DNA from: Microvirga lenta
GTDB taxonomy: Bacteria; Pseudomonadota; Alphaproteobacteria; Rhizobiales; Beijerinckiaceae
NCBI RefSeq assembly: GCF_020532555.1
Contig: NZ_JAJBBR010000010.1
Span: forward strand, 1 to 64,000
Length of the DNA stretch: 64,000 nucleotides
Direction: 5' to 3'
Shown here: positions 1 through 7,868 of the stretch, one piece after another
Layout: every line of letters begins with the position of its first letter
Numbering within the stretch: position 1 is the first letter of the stretch
Made by a program: the position numbers and the translations under genes
The notes under the pieces: generated by a model
Database searches by the model: none
Told to the model about the DNA's origin: nothing
The model's input: the letters and a program-made list of their open reading frames with translations, nothing else

Positions 1-2
1 TG

Positions 3-200
3 GAGTCGGGCGGCTTTCTCGGGATCGGGGCGGACCGTGTGGCGTTTCCGCTGGAGCGGTTCTGGCTTCGGGGCGATCAGCTGTTCATCCGCGGAGTGAC
101 GGAGCAGGACATCGAGGCGATGGACGACTATCGCGATCAGCTCGACAGCTTCCAGCGTCTGCCGCGCAACCAGCAGGCCGAGCTGCGGGTCTGGGAGTAA
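3..200 (+). CDS. PRC-barrel domain protein, C-terminal fragment
   Basis: The reading frame is open from the window edge to a TAA at 198-200, so only the last 65 residues are present. They contain the GGFLGIGADRVAFPL block, which matches the strand pattern GGFLG(V/I)...V.(I/L) of PRC-barrel domains. The same block occurs in three further proteins of this window (2004-2471, 14293-15021 and, more weakly, 1434-1940). PRC-barrel proteins of this kind are usually periplasmic or membrane-linked and of unknown function. The 5' part lies outside the window, so signal peptide and total length cannot be judged. Confidence 0.8.
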   Translation, partial: ESGGFLGIGADRVAFPLERFWLRGDQLFIRGVTEQDIEAMDDYRDQLDSFQRLPRNQQAELRVWE

Positions 201-229
201 TCCCACACCTCGCCCCACACCAAAACAAC

Positions 230-255
230 GAGCCGGCGGAGAAATCCGCCGGCTC
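230..255 (+). terminator. Perfect hairpin after the PRC-barrel gene
   Basis: Stem GAGCCGGCGGA (230-240) pairs perfectly with TCCGCCGGCTC (245-255) across a GAAA tetraloop. It lies 30 nt after the stop codon. No T-run follows, so it may act as an RNA 3' end stabiliser or a weak terminator. Confidence 0.65.
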
Positions 256-573
256 CAGCAGCCTCAGGGGATGGTACACGCAACGACGTGAGGTCGCGTC
301 ATCACAGATGAGGGCTGCACGCATCCGCCGGAACTGAAACGTCCTATTCGACTCCGCGAACGACTGATGATTCTTAGCCAGAGGAACATCACGCACCCGG
401 AGTGAGGGATGAACGAAGGCGGCAAGTTCTGAGCCTACACTTGCAAAATTGTTGATGGGCTCATCCTCTGGCGTGCCGAAGCCATGACTTCACAGGAGCT
501 ATGTACTCGCTGTTTTGAGAGCATCCAGGATCGTTGACGCCACAGAAGGCCAAGGATGGGTGAGGTGATCGGC
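256..573. other. Intergenic region upstream of the Crp/Fnr gene
   Basis: About 320 nt between the hairpin at 230-255 and the Crp/Fnr start. Open frames here are short and lack a credible start with a ribosome binding site. I see no tRNA-like fold and no convincing Fnr-type palindrome. It probably carries the promoter of the regulator gene. Confidence 0.4.
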
Positions 574-1329
574 ATGAGCTTTGAACGAACACCCGTTGAG
601 CCGAAGCTACTCCTCGATGGGCGACCTCGGAACAGACTGCTCGCAGCGTTGCCACCCTCCGAGCTGGAATACATCCTCACGGAACTGGAACTCGCCGTCA
701 TTCCTCGCGGATCCATCCTGCAGGACTACTATAAGAAGCAGGATCACGTCTTCTTCATCGAGAGTGGCTTGGTCTCGCTGCAGGCCAAAACCAACAGCGA
801 CGATCCCGTCGAAGTCGGGGTTCTGGGCCGAATGGGCATGGTCGGGGCACCGGTCGTTCTCGGTACTCTTGATGCTCCCCTGCGTGCCGTCATGCTGATC
901 CCGGGCGAAGCGCTCATGATCAGCGCCGCCAGCCTTCGAGCTGCCATGGCCCGCACGCCGGTACTGCACGATCTCCTCTTGGGCTATACCCAGGCGATCA
1001 CCGTGCAGAATTCCCAACTCGTGCTGTGCAGTTCACGCCATGAGACGGAGCAGCGCCTTGCACGATGGCTCCTGCTGGCTCACGACTGGCTCAAGTGCGA
1101 TCTCATTCCCGTAACGCACGAAACGCTCAGCAACAGCCTGACCGTCCGCAGGCCCAGCGTCACGGTCGCCATCAGCAATCTCAAGGAGGCCGGCGCCATT
1201 CACACCGACCGCGGGTGCATCACTATCGCGAGCCGGCCGAGGCTGGAGCGCCTCGCCTGCGGCTGTTATCGCGTGATCAGGTACGAGTATGCCCGCCTGC
1301 TCGAGAAGACCCTGATCGTCCCCGGTTGA
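574..1329 (+). CDS. Crp/Fnr family transcriptional regulator
   Basis: A 251-residue protein. The N-terminal half is a cyclic-nucleotide-binding-like beta roll (around ILQDYYKKQDHVFFIESGLV), and the C-terminal part holds a winged helix with the recognition region SNSLTVRRPSVTVAISNLKE. This is the arrangement of the rhizobial Crp/Fnr subgroup. I see no N-terminal Cys cluster, so an oxygen-sensing Fe-S Fnr is unlikely, and the ligand is unknown. An in-frame ATG at 556 exists, but its only purine tract sits 1-2 nt away. The ATG at 574 is preceded by GGTGAGG with 8-9 nt spacing and is preferred. The gene is flanked by PRC-barrel genes; a regulatory link to them is only a guess. Confidence 0.85.
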   Translation: MSFERTPVEPKLLLDGRPRNRLLAALPPSELEYILTELELAVIPRGSILQDYYKKQDHVFFIESGLVSLQAKTNSDDPVEVGVLGRMGMVGAPVVLGTLDAPLRAVMLIPGEALMISAASLRAAMARTPVLHDLLLGYTQAITVQNSQLVLCSSRHETEQRLARWLLLAHDWLKCDLIPVTHETLSNSLTVRRPSVTVAISNLKEAGAIHTDRGCITIASRPRLERLACGCYRVIRYEYARLLEKTLIVPG

Positions 1330-1433
1330 AGACGAGGTCGCGGCTTGCCGAGCGAGCGCCGATATCGCGGATCTCGCCTCGATCCCCGCGATACCCGGAC
1401 CCGGCCTACTCGGTCCCTGGACGGTTTTACACG

Positions 1434-1940
1434 TCAGCCGTTGAACGACGGCATCGCCTTGAGCTGCTCGGCCGACATCGGAAGGATGATCCGATCGGGA
1501 TAGACGACCGGGCTGATCCGGTTGCTCATGCGGGTGTCGACTCCCGCCTCGGTGCTGGGAGCTAGGCCCCCGACAGTGCCGGTCGTTGCCGTGGTCCCCG
1601 GATCGATCCGGAAGGCATGGACCGGAACACGGACCTTGCGTTCACCGAAACCGAGAGTGCCGCCAACCTCGAGGACGAACTCGGACATTCGGCCGTCGGG
1701 CCCAAACAGCACGTCGGCAATCTCGCCGATCACCTGATCGTCCGCGCCATGGACCTCCCGTCCGACGAAATCCGAGGGGCGCAGGGTTCCCGGCGTATAT
1801 GGCCCGAGATACCGCTCCAGCTCGAACGTCGCGCTGCCCGGAGGCACCGGAGCTCCTGCCGTGCCACCGGCCTGCGCATGGGCGGGGGCCGTCAATATGA
1901 TCGAAACGCCTAGACTCACGAAGTGCAGAAATGTCCGCAT
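1434..1940 (-). CDS. Secreted PRC-barrel domain protein
   Basis: A 168-residue protein with a Sec signal peptide (residues 1-22, ending APAHAQA). A PRC-barrel-like segment follows (SDFVGREVHGADDQVIGEIADVLF, then GRMSEFVLEVGGTLGFGERKVRVP). The start is supported by AAGGAGG 6 nt upstream of the ATG. It is probably periplasmic. The tail (PVVYPDRIILPMSAEQLKAMPSF) resembles the C-terminal tails of other alphaproteobacterial PRC-barrel proteins. It lies 63 nt downstream of the PRC gene at 2004-2471 on the same strand, so the pair may form one transcript. The function of such proteins is not established. Confidence 0.8.
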   Translation of the reverse strand: MRTFLHFVSLGVSIILTAPAHAQAGGTAGAPVPPGSATFELERYLGPYTPGTLRPSDFVGREVHGADDQVIGEIADVLFGPDGRMSEFVLEVGGTLGFGERKVRVPVHAFRIDPGTTATTGTVGGLAPSTEAGVDTRMSNRISPVVYPDRIILPMSAEQLKAMPSFNG

Positions 1941-2003
1941 GAATTCCTCCTTGAACGATCCCGCAGGTCGGCCGGGGATCGGGTTAATCGGGCAGGGGCT
2001 TTG

Positions 2004-2471
2004 CTAGAGCTGAGGTATGTTGACGATGTCGGAATCCACGAGTTCGCGGTATTCATGGTCCCTGACGTCCCAGTCCGGAACAGCCTCCAGCTCAGGCCCG
2101 GTCACATCCCGCACAACCAGACGGCCCTGTTGATAGAAGACCTGGTCCAGGCGGATAGGGACTTCCTTCTCGGCAACACCAAGGAATCCGCCCCTATCGA
2201 GAACGATGAAGCGGCGTCCGTCGGTGGACTTGAAGACGAGACGCTTCACTTCACCGAGCTTTTCTCCTCGTGCATTATAGACACCGCTTCCTTCGAGTTC
2301 TCCGGCCCGCATGGTTCGGAACGGAAGTGCGGCCGTGCTCGCCGGGTCCGACGTGCCCTGGTTCACCTGGGTCTGAGGAGAAACGCGCTGAGGCGTGGCA
2401 TTCTGCGCCATGGCAGCAAGCGGTGCCGACAGAAGCAGGCCCAGCAGCACCTTACGGTGTATCTTTTGCAT
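2004..2471 (-). CDS. Secreted PRC-barrel domain protein
   Basis: A 155-residue protein with a signal peptide (MQKIHRKVLLGLLLSAPLAAMAQ). The PRC-barrel core follows: MRAGELEGSGVYNARGEKLG, VKRLVFKSTDGRRFIVLDRG, then GGFLGVAEKEVPIRL. A longer frame begins at 2495 but has no ribosome binding site, whereas the ATG at 2471 has GAGGGA about 9 nt upstream and places the signal peptide at the N-terminus. It is the first gene of a probable two-gene PRC operon with 1434-1940. Its GGFLG block is close to that of the truncated gene at 3-200, suggesting local duplication. Confidence 0.82.
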   Translation of the reverse strand: MQKIHRKVLLGLLLSAPLAAMAQNATPQRVSPQTQVNQGTSDPASTAALPFRTMRAGELEGSGVYNARGEKLGEVKRLVFKSTDGRRFIVLDRGGFLGVAEKEVPIRLDQVFYQQGRLVVRDVTGPELEAVPDWDVRDHEYRELVDSDIVNIPQL

Positions 2472-2693
2472 CGATCGAGATCCCTCGTGGAGCATCGAAG
2501 TGTTCAGCGAGCGTCATTCCCATGAACAACAGAGGGATACGAGCAGCGTTCCTCATGGGTGGTGGCCGTGCGGCAAATTCCGTACGGTGGCGGACAAAAC
2601 AGAGGCTCCGCAAGCGGCCTGCCGGCTGGGCCGCGGCGCATCCCGAAGGCGAGGGGCGCCCGCTTCGCAGGGGCAGCGAAGGCTTCGCATCCC

Positions 2694-3395
2694 CTAAACC
2701 GCCTCACGCTCGACCTTGCCCTCCGCCTGCAGCCACAAAGTGACGACCCAGCACAGCAACGCCCAGGCAGCGCCGACGGCCCAGCCTGCCAATACATCGG
2801 TCGGCCAGTGAACGCCGAGATAGACCCGGCTGATGCCGACCAGGATCGTCAGGAGCACGGCAGATACAAGAATGTACGCCTTCGCGCGCTTGGGCGACTG
2901 GACCCGTGCAAGCAGCGCGCCCAAGGTCAGGTAGACCACGGCCGCCATCATGGAGTGACCGCTTGGGAAGCTGGCCGTGTAGACATAGGAACCGTGGGAG
3001 ACAAGATCGGGCCTGGGGCGGTCGAAGCCCATCTTGATCAGGGTGCTCAGCAGGATTCCGCCAGCGACCGAAAGCAGAACTGCAAGAGCGGCACGCCATT
3101 TGTCGGTCAGGAAAAGGTAACCCACCGCGCCTACCGTGAGCAGCGTCAGGACGCCGACCCCGCCCAGCGCCGTGAAGTCGCGCATCATCTCCTCCAGCCA
3201 GGCAGGGCCTAGCGGCTCTGCCGGGTCGGCTTCACTGCGAAGGGCGAGAAGGAGCCTCCGGTCGATGGCGTGGGTGCTGCCCTCCACAACCTCGTCCGCC
3301 AGTTCGACGAAGGCCCAGATAGCGCCTGCCGCAGCGAGGCTCGCCAGCAGGATGGGCCACTCGGCCCGACCGATCTGCCGGGCAAGGGCTCCCAT
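2694..3395 (-). CDS. PAP2 family membrane phosphatase
   Basis: A 233-residue membrane protein of the type 2 phosphatidic acid phosphatase superfamily. All three catalytic motifs are visible: KMGFDRPRP (K-x6-RP), SFPSGHS (PSGH) and SRVYLGVHWPTD (SR-x5-H-x3-D). At least five hydrophobic helices surround them. Such enzymes remove phosphate from lipid phosphates or undecaprenyl pyrophosphate at the outer face of the inner membrane; the substrate here is not fixed by sequence. A longer frame up to 3650 exists, but the extra residues look non-coding. The ATG at 3395 follows GGTGGA with 6 nt spacing; ATGs at 3413 and 3419 are alternatives. It diverges from the molybdoenzyme gene. Confidence 0.85.
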   Translation of the reverse strand: MGALARQIGRAEWPILLASLAAAGAIWAFVELADEVVEGSTHAIDRRLLLALRSEADPAEPLGPAWLEEMMRDFTALGGVGVLTLLTVGAVGYLFLTDKWRAALAVLLSVAGGILLSTLIKMGFDRPRPDLVSHGSYVYTASFPSGHSMMAAVVYLTLGALLARVQSPKRAKAYILVSAVLLTILVGISRVYLGVHWPTDVLAGWAVGAAWALLCWVVTLWLQAEGKVEREAV

Positions 3396-3648
3396 CCGGG
3401 ATCCACCGGCCATGTCCATGGGCTGTTGTTGCAGGCGCGGCTTCAATTTCCATCCGTTCGGTTGTTCTGAGTGGCTTCGCCCAATCAACGCGCCGTGCCG
3501 AAAAGAGGTTGAACAGCATCGGCACCTCGATGGTCCACTACCGTACCAAAACTTTGCGGTGGAAGCACAGGCACTCGCGAGGAGGAGCAGGAACAATGCA
3601 CCTCCGGACAAGTTGGCGACCGTTGTATCTCGATCAGCAGAGAGTGCC

Positions 3649-6555
3649 ATGCGTCAGGGACGGGGCCGATTTGGGGAGGCGGGCAGGGCGATCCGCCAGA
3701 GCCGGGACAGCATTGCAGGCATCTGGGGGGAGCGCACTGGCTTCCATGGCGAGGACCAGTGGCCTGCCCGCGTCGACGAGGCTTTGATCGAGGAGCCCGA
3801 GCGCTGGGTTCAATCGGCCTGTGTCCTGTGCTCCAACGGCTGCGCTCTCGACATCGGCGTCAAGGACGGGCGCATCGTCGGGGTGCGCGGCCGCGAGGTC
3901 GATCGGGTCAATCGAGGACGACTCGGTCCCAAGGGCCTGCATGGCTGGCGCGCCAACAACAGCCCGGATCGTCTGACCCGACCCCTTATCCGCTCCGGCA
4001 CGGGCTTTCGCGAGGCGAGCTGGGACGAGGCGATGGACCTCATCGTCTCCAGGTCGCAGGAGCTGATCCGCGACTATACGGGCTCCTCGATCGGCTTCTA
4101 CACCACGGGTCAGCTGATGCTGGAGGAGTACTACACCCTCAGCGTCATCGGCAAAGCCGGCATCGGTACGCCGCATATGGACGGCAATACCCGCCTCTGC
4201 ACTGCGACTGCCGCTGCGGCGCTGAAGGAAACCTTCGGTTCCGACGGGCAGCCCGGCAGCTACTCCGACATCGATACGACGGACTGCATCCTTCACGTCG
4301 GTCACAACATCGCCGAGACCGATACCGTTCTCTGGATGAAGGTGCTCGACCGCCGTCGCGAGCCGAACCCGCCCAAGCTCATCGCAATCGACACGCGCGA
4401 GACACCGACGGCCAAGGAAGCAGATATCCATCTCTCTCCGAAACCCGGCACGAACGTGCCTGTCCTCAACGGACTTCTGAACCTCATCATCGAGGGGGGC
4501 GGAGTGGATCGAGCCTTCGTCGAGGCGCACACGATCGGCTTCGACAAGTTGAAGGAGACCGTTTCCAAATACACGCCAGAACGCGTGGAGGAGCTCTCAG
4601 GCGTGCCCGCTGAGAGGCTTCGGGAGGCCGGGCGTATGCTCACGGAAGCCAAGAGCCTCGTATCCACCGTGCTCCAGGGCGTCTACCAGTCGATGCAGGC
4701 CACTGCGGCGGCCGTGCAGGTCAACAACATCAACCTGATCCGCGGCTTCATCGGAAAGCAGGGCTGTGGTCTGCTGCAGATGAATGGCCAACCGACCGCC
4801 CAGAATACCCGCGAATGCGGAGCCGACGGCGACCTGCCTGCTTTCCGCAACTGGGATAACCCGGAGCACATCAAGGAGCTGGCGGAGCTGTGGAACGTCG
4901 AGATGGACAAGATCCCGCATTGGGCTCCTCCGACCCATGCGCTCGAAATCTTCAACTATGCGGAGAAAGGCTCGATCCGCATGCTGTGGATCCAGGCCAC
5001 CAATCCGGCGGTCTCGCTGCCTGACCTCGGTCGGGTACGCTCCATCCTGAAGAACCCGAACCTGTTCGTGGTGGTGCAGGACATGTTCCCGACAGAGACG
5101 ACGGAACTGGCGGACGTGGTCCTGCCGGCTGCGGGCTGGGGCGAGAAGACCGGCACCTTCACCAATGTCGACCGCACGGTGCATATCACCCACAAGGCGG
5201 TCGAACCGCCGGGCGAGGCCAAGTCCGACCTGGATATCTTCCTGGATTATGCGCGCCGCATGGACTTCCGCGACAAGGATGGGCGGCCGCTGATCAAATG
5301 GCACGATCCGGAGAGCACGTTCGAGGCGTGGAAGGCCTGCACCCGGGGGCGGCCCTGCGACTACACGGGGCTGTCCTACGCCAAGCTCACGGGAGGCTCA
5401 GGAATTCCCTGGCCCTGCAACGAGCAGCAGCCGGAGGGCACCAAACGGCTCTACGAGGACCATCATTTCCCTACGGAGCCCGAGTATTGCGAAAGCTTCG
5501 GGCATGACCTCGTCACCGGCGGCGTGGTCACGCCGACCGAATACAAAGCCCTCAATCCGAGCGGAAAGGCTCTCCTGAAGGCAGCCGAGTACCACGCTCC
5601 CCACGAGGAGCCCGACGACGCATATCCGTTCTGGCTCTCGACAGGCCGGCTCGTCTACCATTTCCACACCCGCACGAAGACGGGACGCTCCGAGGAACTC
5701 CACAATGCCGCGCCCGATACCTTCATCGAGATGAACGTTGCGGACGTGCTCGGAAACGGCTTGAGGGAGGGCGATTGGGTCAGCGTGTCCTCCCGGCGGG
5801 GAAAGGTCGAGGCCCGTATCAGGATCGGCGACATCGAGCCGGGGAGAGTCTTCATTCCGTTCCACTACGGCTACTGGGACGACCCGGAGCGGATGCGCGC
5901 GGCGAACGAGCTGACCCTGTTCGAATGGGACGCTGTAAGCAAGCAGCCGCACTTCAAGTATGCGGCGGTATCCATCAGCAAAATCGACGAGCCGCAAACG
6001 GATCAGCCCGACAAGGCGCCTACCGTTGCGTCCGAGGTGGTCGACCGCCTCCAGCACATGGCGGATGCGGCCATGAAGGTGGTCAAGCCCGAGCACCGGC
6101 ACGTCCGTGAGTATCTCGGCCTGCTGGAAGGCAGCGAGCGGGCGCTGGCAGACGCGCTGGAAAAGGTTGCCGAGACGCATGCGCGCGAGCCGGACATTCG
6201 GAACGAATGCCACCTTCTGGCGCACTGGTCCCGCAAGGAGCTCGACGAATTGCGTTCTCTCATCGAGCGCTACGGAGAGGAGAGGGTGGCCGAGACGGAC
6301 CGCCTCGGAAATGCCCTGAAGCCGCAGCAGAAGGCGACCGGTTTCGGCCTGGTTCGCGACCTGCACGATTGCTGGCTTCTCGCCAACGAATCGCATGTAT
6401 CGCTCGTCATCCTCGCCCAAGCCGCAAGCGGGCTGCGCGATGAGCAGATGAAGGGCCTCATCAAGCGGATCGATGAGCAGAACCACCGACAGCGCACCTG
6501 GTTGATGACGCGGATCAAGCGGGCTTCGCCTCAGGCTCTTACGGTTCCCTCGTAA
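3649..6555 (+). CDS. Molybdopterin oxidoreductase, nitrate reductase/formate dehydrogenase-like, with C-terminal extension
   Basis: A 968-residue enzyme of the Mo-bisMGD family. The N-terminal Fe-S motif has C58, C61 and C65, but the fourth ligand position is G93 (context GRLGPKG instead of the usual GRLCxKG). C184 in NTRLCTATA is at the position that ligates Mo in Nap/Nas-type enzymes. The C-terminal cofactor-binding domain includes FWLSTGRLVYHFHTRTKTGR. Residues from about 787 onward form an extra, mostly helical domain not typical of NasA or FdhF. The frame is open from 3136, but the upstream part overlaps the divergent PAP2 gene and looks non-coding. ATG 3649 has a weak GAGAG site and precedes the typical IWGERT start. 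It is followed after 12 nt by an HPP membrane protein. The substrate is unproven; nitrate is one possibility. Confidence 0.8.
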   Translation: MRQGRGRFGEAGRAIRQSRDSIAGIWGERTGFHGEDQWPARVDEALIEEPERWVQSACVLCSNGCALDIGVKDGRIVGVRGREVDRVNRGRLGPKGLHGWRANNSPDRLTRPLIRSGTGFREASWDEAMDLIVSRSQELIRDYTGSSIGFYTTGQLMLEEYYTLSVIGKAGIGTPHMDGNTRLCTATAAAALKETFGSDGQPGSYSDIDTTDCILHVGHNIAETDTVLWMKVLDRRREPNPPKLIAIDTRETPTAKEADIHLSPKPGTNVPVLNGLLNLIIEGGGVDRAFVEAHTIGFDKLKETVSKYTPERVEELSGVPAERLREAGRMLTEAKSLVSTVLQGVYQSMQATAAAVQVNNINLIRGFIGKQGCGLLQMNGQPTAQNTRECGADGDLPAFRNWDNPEHIKELAELWNVEMDKIPHWAPPTHALEIFNYAEKGSIRMLWIQATNPAVSLPDLGRVRSILKNPNLFVVVQDMFPTETTELADVVLPAAGWGEKTGTFTNVDRTVHITHKAVEPPGEAKSDLDIFLDYARRMDFRDKDGRPLIKWHDPESTFEAWKACTRGRPCDYTGLSYAKLTGGSGIPWPCNEQQPEGTKRLYEDHHFPTEPEYCESFGHDLVTGGVVTPTEYKALNPSGKALLKAAEYHAPHEEPDDAYPFWLSTGRLVYHFHTRTKTGRSEELHNAAPDTFIEMNVADVLGNGLREGDWVSVSSRRGKVEARIRIGDIEPGRVFIPFHYGYWDDPERMRAANELTLFEWDAVSKQPHFKYAAVSISKIDEPQTDQPDKAPTVASEVVDRLQHMADAAMKVVKPEHRHVREYLGLLEGSERALADALEKVAETHAREPDIRNECHLLAHWSRKELDELRSLIERYGEERVAETDRLGNALKPQQKATGFGLVRDLHDCWLLANESHVSLVILAQAASGLRDEQMKGLIKRIDEQNHRQRTWLMTRIKRASPQALTVPS

Positions 6556-6567
6556 GGATGAGAGCCC

Positions 6568-7059
6568 GTGAAGAGCATTCCCGAGTGGATTTGGGCGCCG
6601 CTGTCGGCGATGCTGCTGACAGCTGTCGTCGGCGCGACGGGATACTGGGCCGGCCTGCCGTGGCTGTTCCCGAGCCTTGGGCCGACCATTTTTCTGCAGG
6701 TGCATAAGCCGGGGCAGAGTTCCGCAAAGCTCTACAATGTCGTCGTAGGGCATGCGGCCGGCATCGTGGCCGCAATCACCGGCGTCCTCATCCTGGGGGC
6801 AGGGAGCGCTCCGCCCGTGTTGTCGTCGAACGAGCTGAGCTGGCCCCGGATCTGGGCGTCGGTGATCGCGATGGGGGCGACGCTCCTGATTCAGGTTCCG
6901 CTCAAAGCCTCCCATCCGCCTGCTGCTGCGACCGCGCTGCTGGTTTCGCTGGGCGGATTCTCCCTGGCGTGGCGCGACATGGGTGTGCTGACCGCCGGTA
7001 TCCTGATTGTCGCCCTGCTTGGAGAGGGATTGCGGCGGTTGCGGACTGCCGGTGACTGA
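6568..7059 (+). CDS. HPP family integral membrane protein
   Basis: A 163-residue protein with about four transmembrane segments and the two hallmarks of the HPP family, PSLGPT near residue 36 and SHPPAAATALL near residue 114. It starts with GTG at 6568, preceded by AAGGA with 9 nt spacing, 12 nt after the molybdoenzyme stop, so the two genes are almost certainly co-transcribed. Some cyanobacterial and plastid HPP proteins have been described as nitrite transporters. Pairing with a nitrate reductase-like enzyme would fit that role, but this is inference. Confidence 0.82.
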   Translation: MKSIPEWIWAPLSAMLLTAVVGATGYWAGLPWLFPSLGPTIFLQVHKPGQSSAKLYNVVVGHAAGIVAAITGVLILGAGSAPPVLSSNELSWPRIWASVIAMGATLLIQVPLKASHPPAAATALLVSLGGFSLAWRDMGVLTAGILIVALLGEGLRRLRTAGD

Positions 7060-7241
7060 ACCTCCCTGCCTTGGAAGTCCGCCCGAAGCGAGATCCGAGC
7101 ACCGGTGAAGAGGCCCTGACTCGGCACGAGCCTCGGACGCGGTGAGGGGAGGCCCGGCTACGAGCTCTGCTCACAGCCAAGGTTGTCGTTCGAATTGCCG
7201 TGCCTTCGCGCGTCACCCCTCGTTATAGGGCCTTGGGACTA

Positions 7242-7270
7242 TTGACGCTGCATGCTGGCGCGCCTACATC
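7242..7270 (+). promoter_or_regulatory. Candidate sigma70 promoter of the PadR-RND operon
   Basis: TTGACG at 7242-7247 is a good -35. A loose -10 (TACATC at 7265-7270 or CATCAT at 7267-7272) follows at 17-19 nt. Transcription would start at about 7277-7281, essentially at the ATG, which agrees with the absence of a ribosome binding site. Confidence 0.4.
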
Positions 7271-7289
7271 ATACTCCAATATGGAGTAT
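7271..7289. promoter_or_regulatory. Palindromic operator overlapping the padR start codon
   Basis: ATACTCCAATATGGAGTAT is a perfect 8-bp inverted repeat with a 3-nt centre. The start codon (7281-7283) lies inside it and the candidate -10 abuts it. PadR regulators bind dyad sites near their own promoters, so this is a strong candidate autoregulatory operator. Confidence 0.6.
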
Positions 7290-7868
7290 TCCGCTTTGGA
7301 CACAAAAACCCTTTGCCTTGCCGTCCTGTCCATGGGGGACGCCTCCGGCTACGAGATCAGAAAGCGTGTCGAGGAGGTCTTCGCCCGCTTCATGGACGTC
7401 GCTCCGAGCGGGATCTACGCCGCTCTGAAGCTGCTCGATCAGGAGGGCCTCGTCTCGGCGACGGTCGTGCCGCAGGAAGGCAAGCCGAACAAGACCGTCT
7501 ACACCTTGCTCGACAGAGGTCGCGAGGCTCTGGCTGCGTCGCTCCGGGCCTCGGAGGGACGGCACAGAATCCGCTCCGAGTTGGTGACGCTGCTGATGTT
7601 CGCCGATCTGCTTCCTCCTGAGAAGCTGCGAGACGTCCTCGCCAATCGGGTGGCGGAACTGGAGCAGATCAAGGCCGAGATGGAAGCATCCACCAACACC
7701 TGCCGCCCGGGGCACCGGTTCCTGGTTCGCATGGGGAGGGTCCTGGCCGAGGCGGAACTCTCATTCCTGCGCGAGAGCGTTCCGGAACTCTTGGCCGAGC
7801 TCGGCCGGAGCGAAAGCGACGTGGGTACATCCGCGGCCGGCGAACTCGTCGGACATGACCAGCACTAG
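7281..7868 (+). CDS. PadR family transcriptional regulator
   Basis: A 195-residue protein. The N-terminal winged helix has the PadR pattern (TKTLCLAVLSMGDASGYEIRK, then PSGIYAALKLLDQEGLV and a wing around KPNKTVYTLLDRG). A helical PadR C-terminal dimerisation region follows (ELVTLLMFADLLPPEKL). An upstream in-frame ATG at 7200 would add 27 residues of poor quality; ATG 7281 gives the standard N-terminus. The 3' end overlaps the RND adaptor gene by 14 nt, making it the first gene of an efflux operon. PadR proteins commonly repress adjacent efflux genes and are relieved by phenolics or drugs; the inducer here is unknown. Confidence 0.88.
   Translation: MEYSALDTKTLCLAVLSMGDASGYEIRKRVEEVFARFMDVAPSGIYAALKLLDQEGLVSATVVPQEGKPNKTVYTLLDRGREALAASLRASEGRHRIRSELVTLLMFADLLPPEKLRDVLANRVAELEQIKAEMEASTNTCRPGHRFLVRMGRVLAEAELSFLRESVPELLAELGRSESDVGTSAAGELVGHDQH

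Noticed and set aside
3136-3648. N-terminal extension of the molybdoenzyme frame to 3136
   Set aside because: It overlaps the divergent PAP2 gene antisense, the residues look like random translation, and family members begin close to the IWGERT segment.
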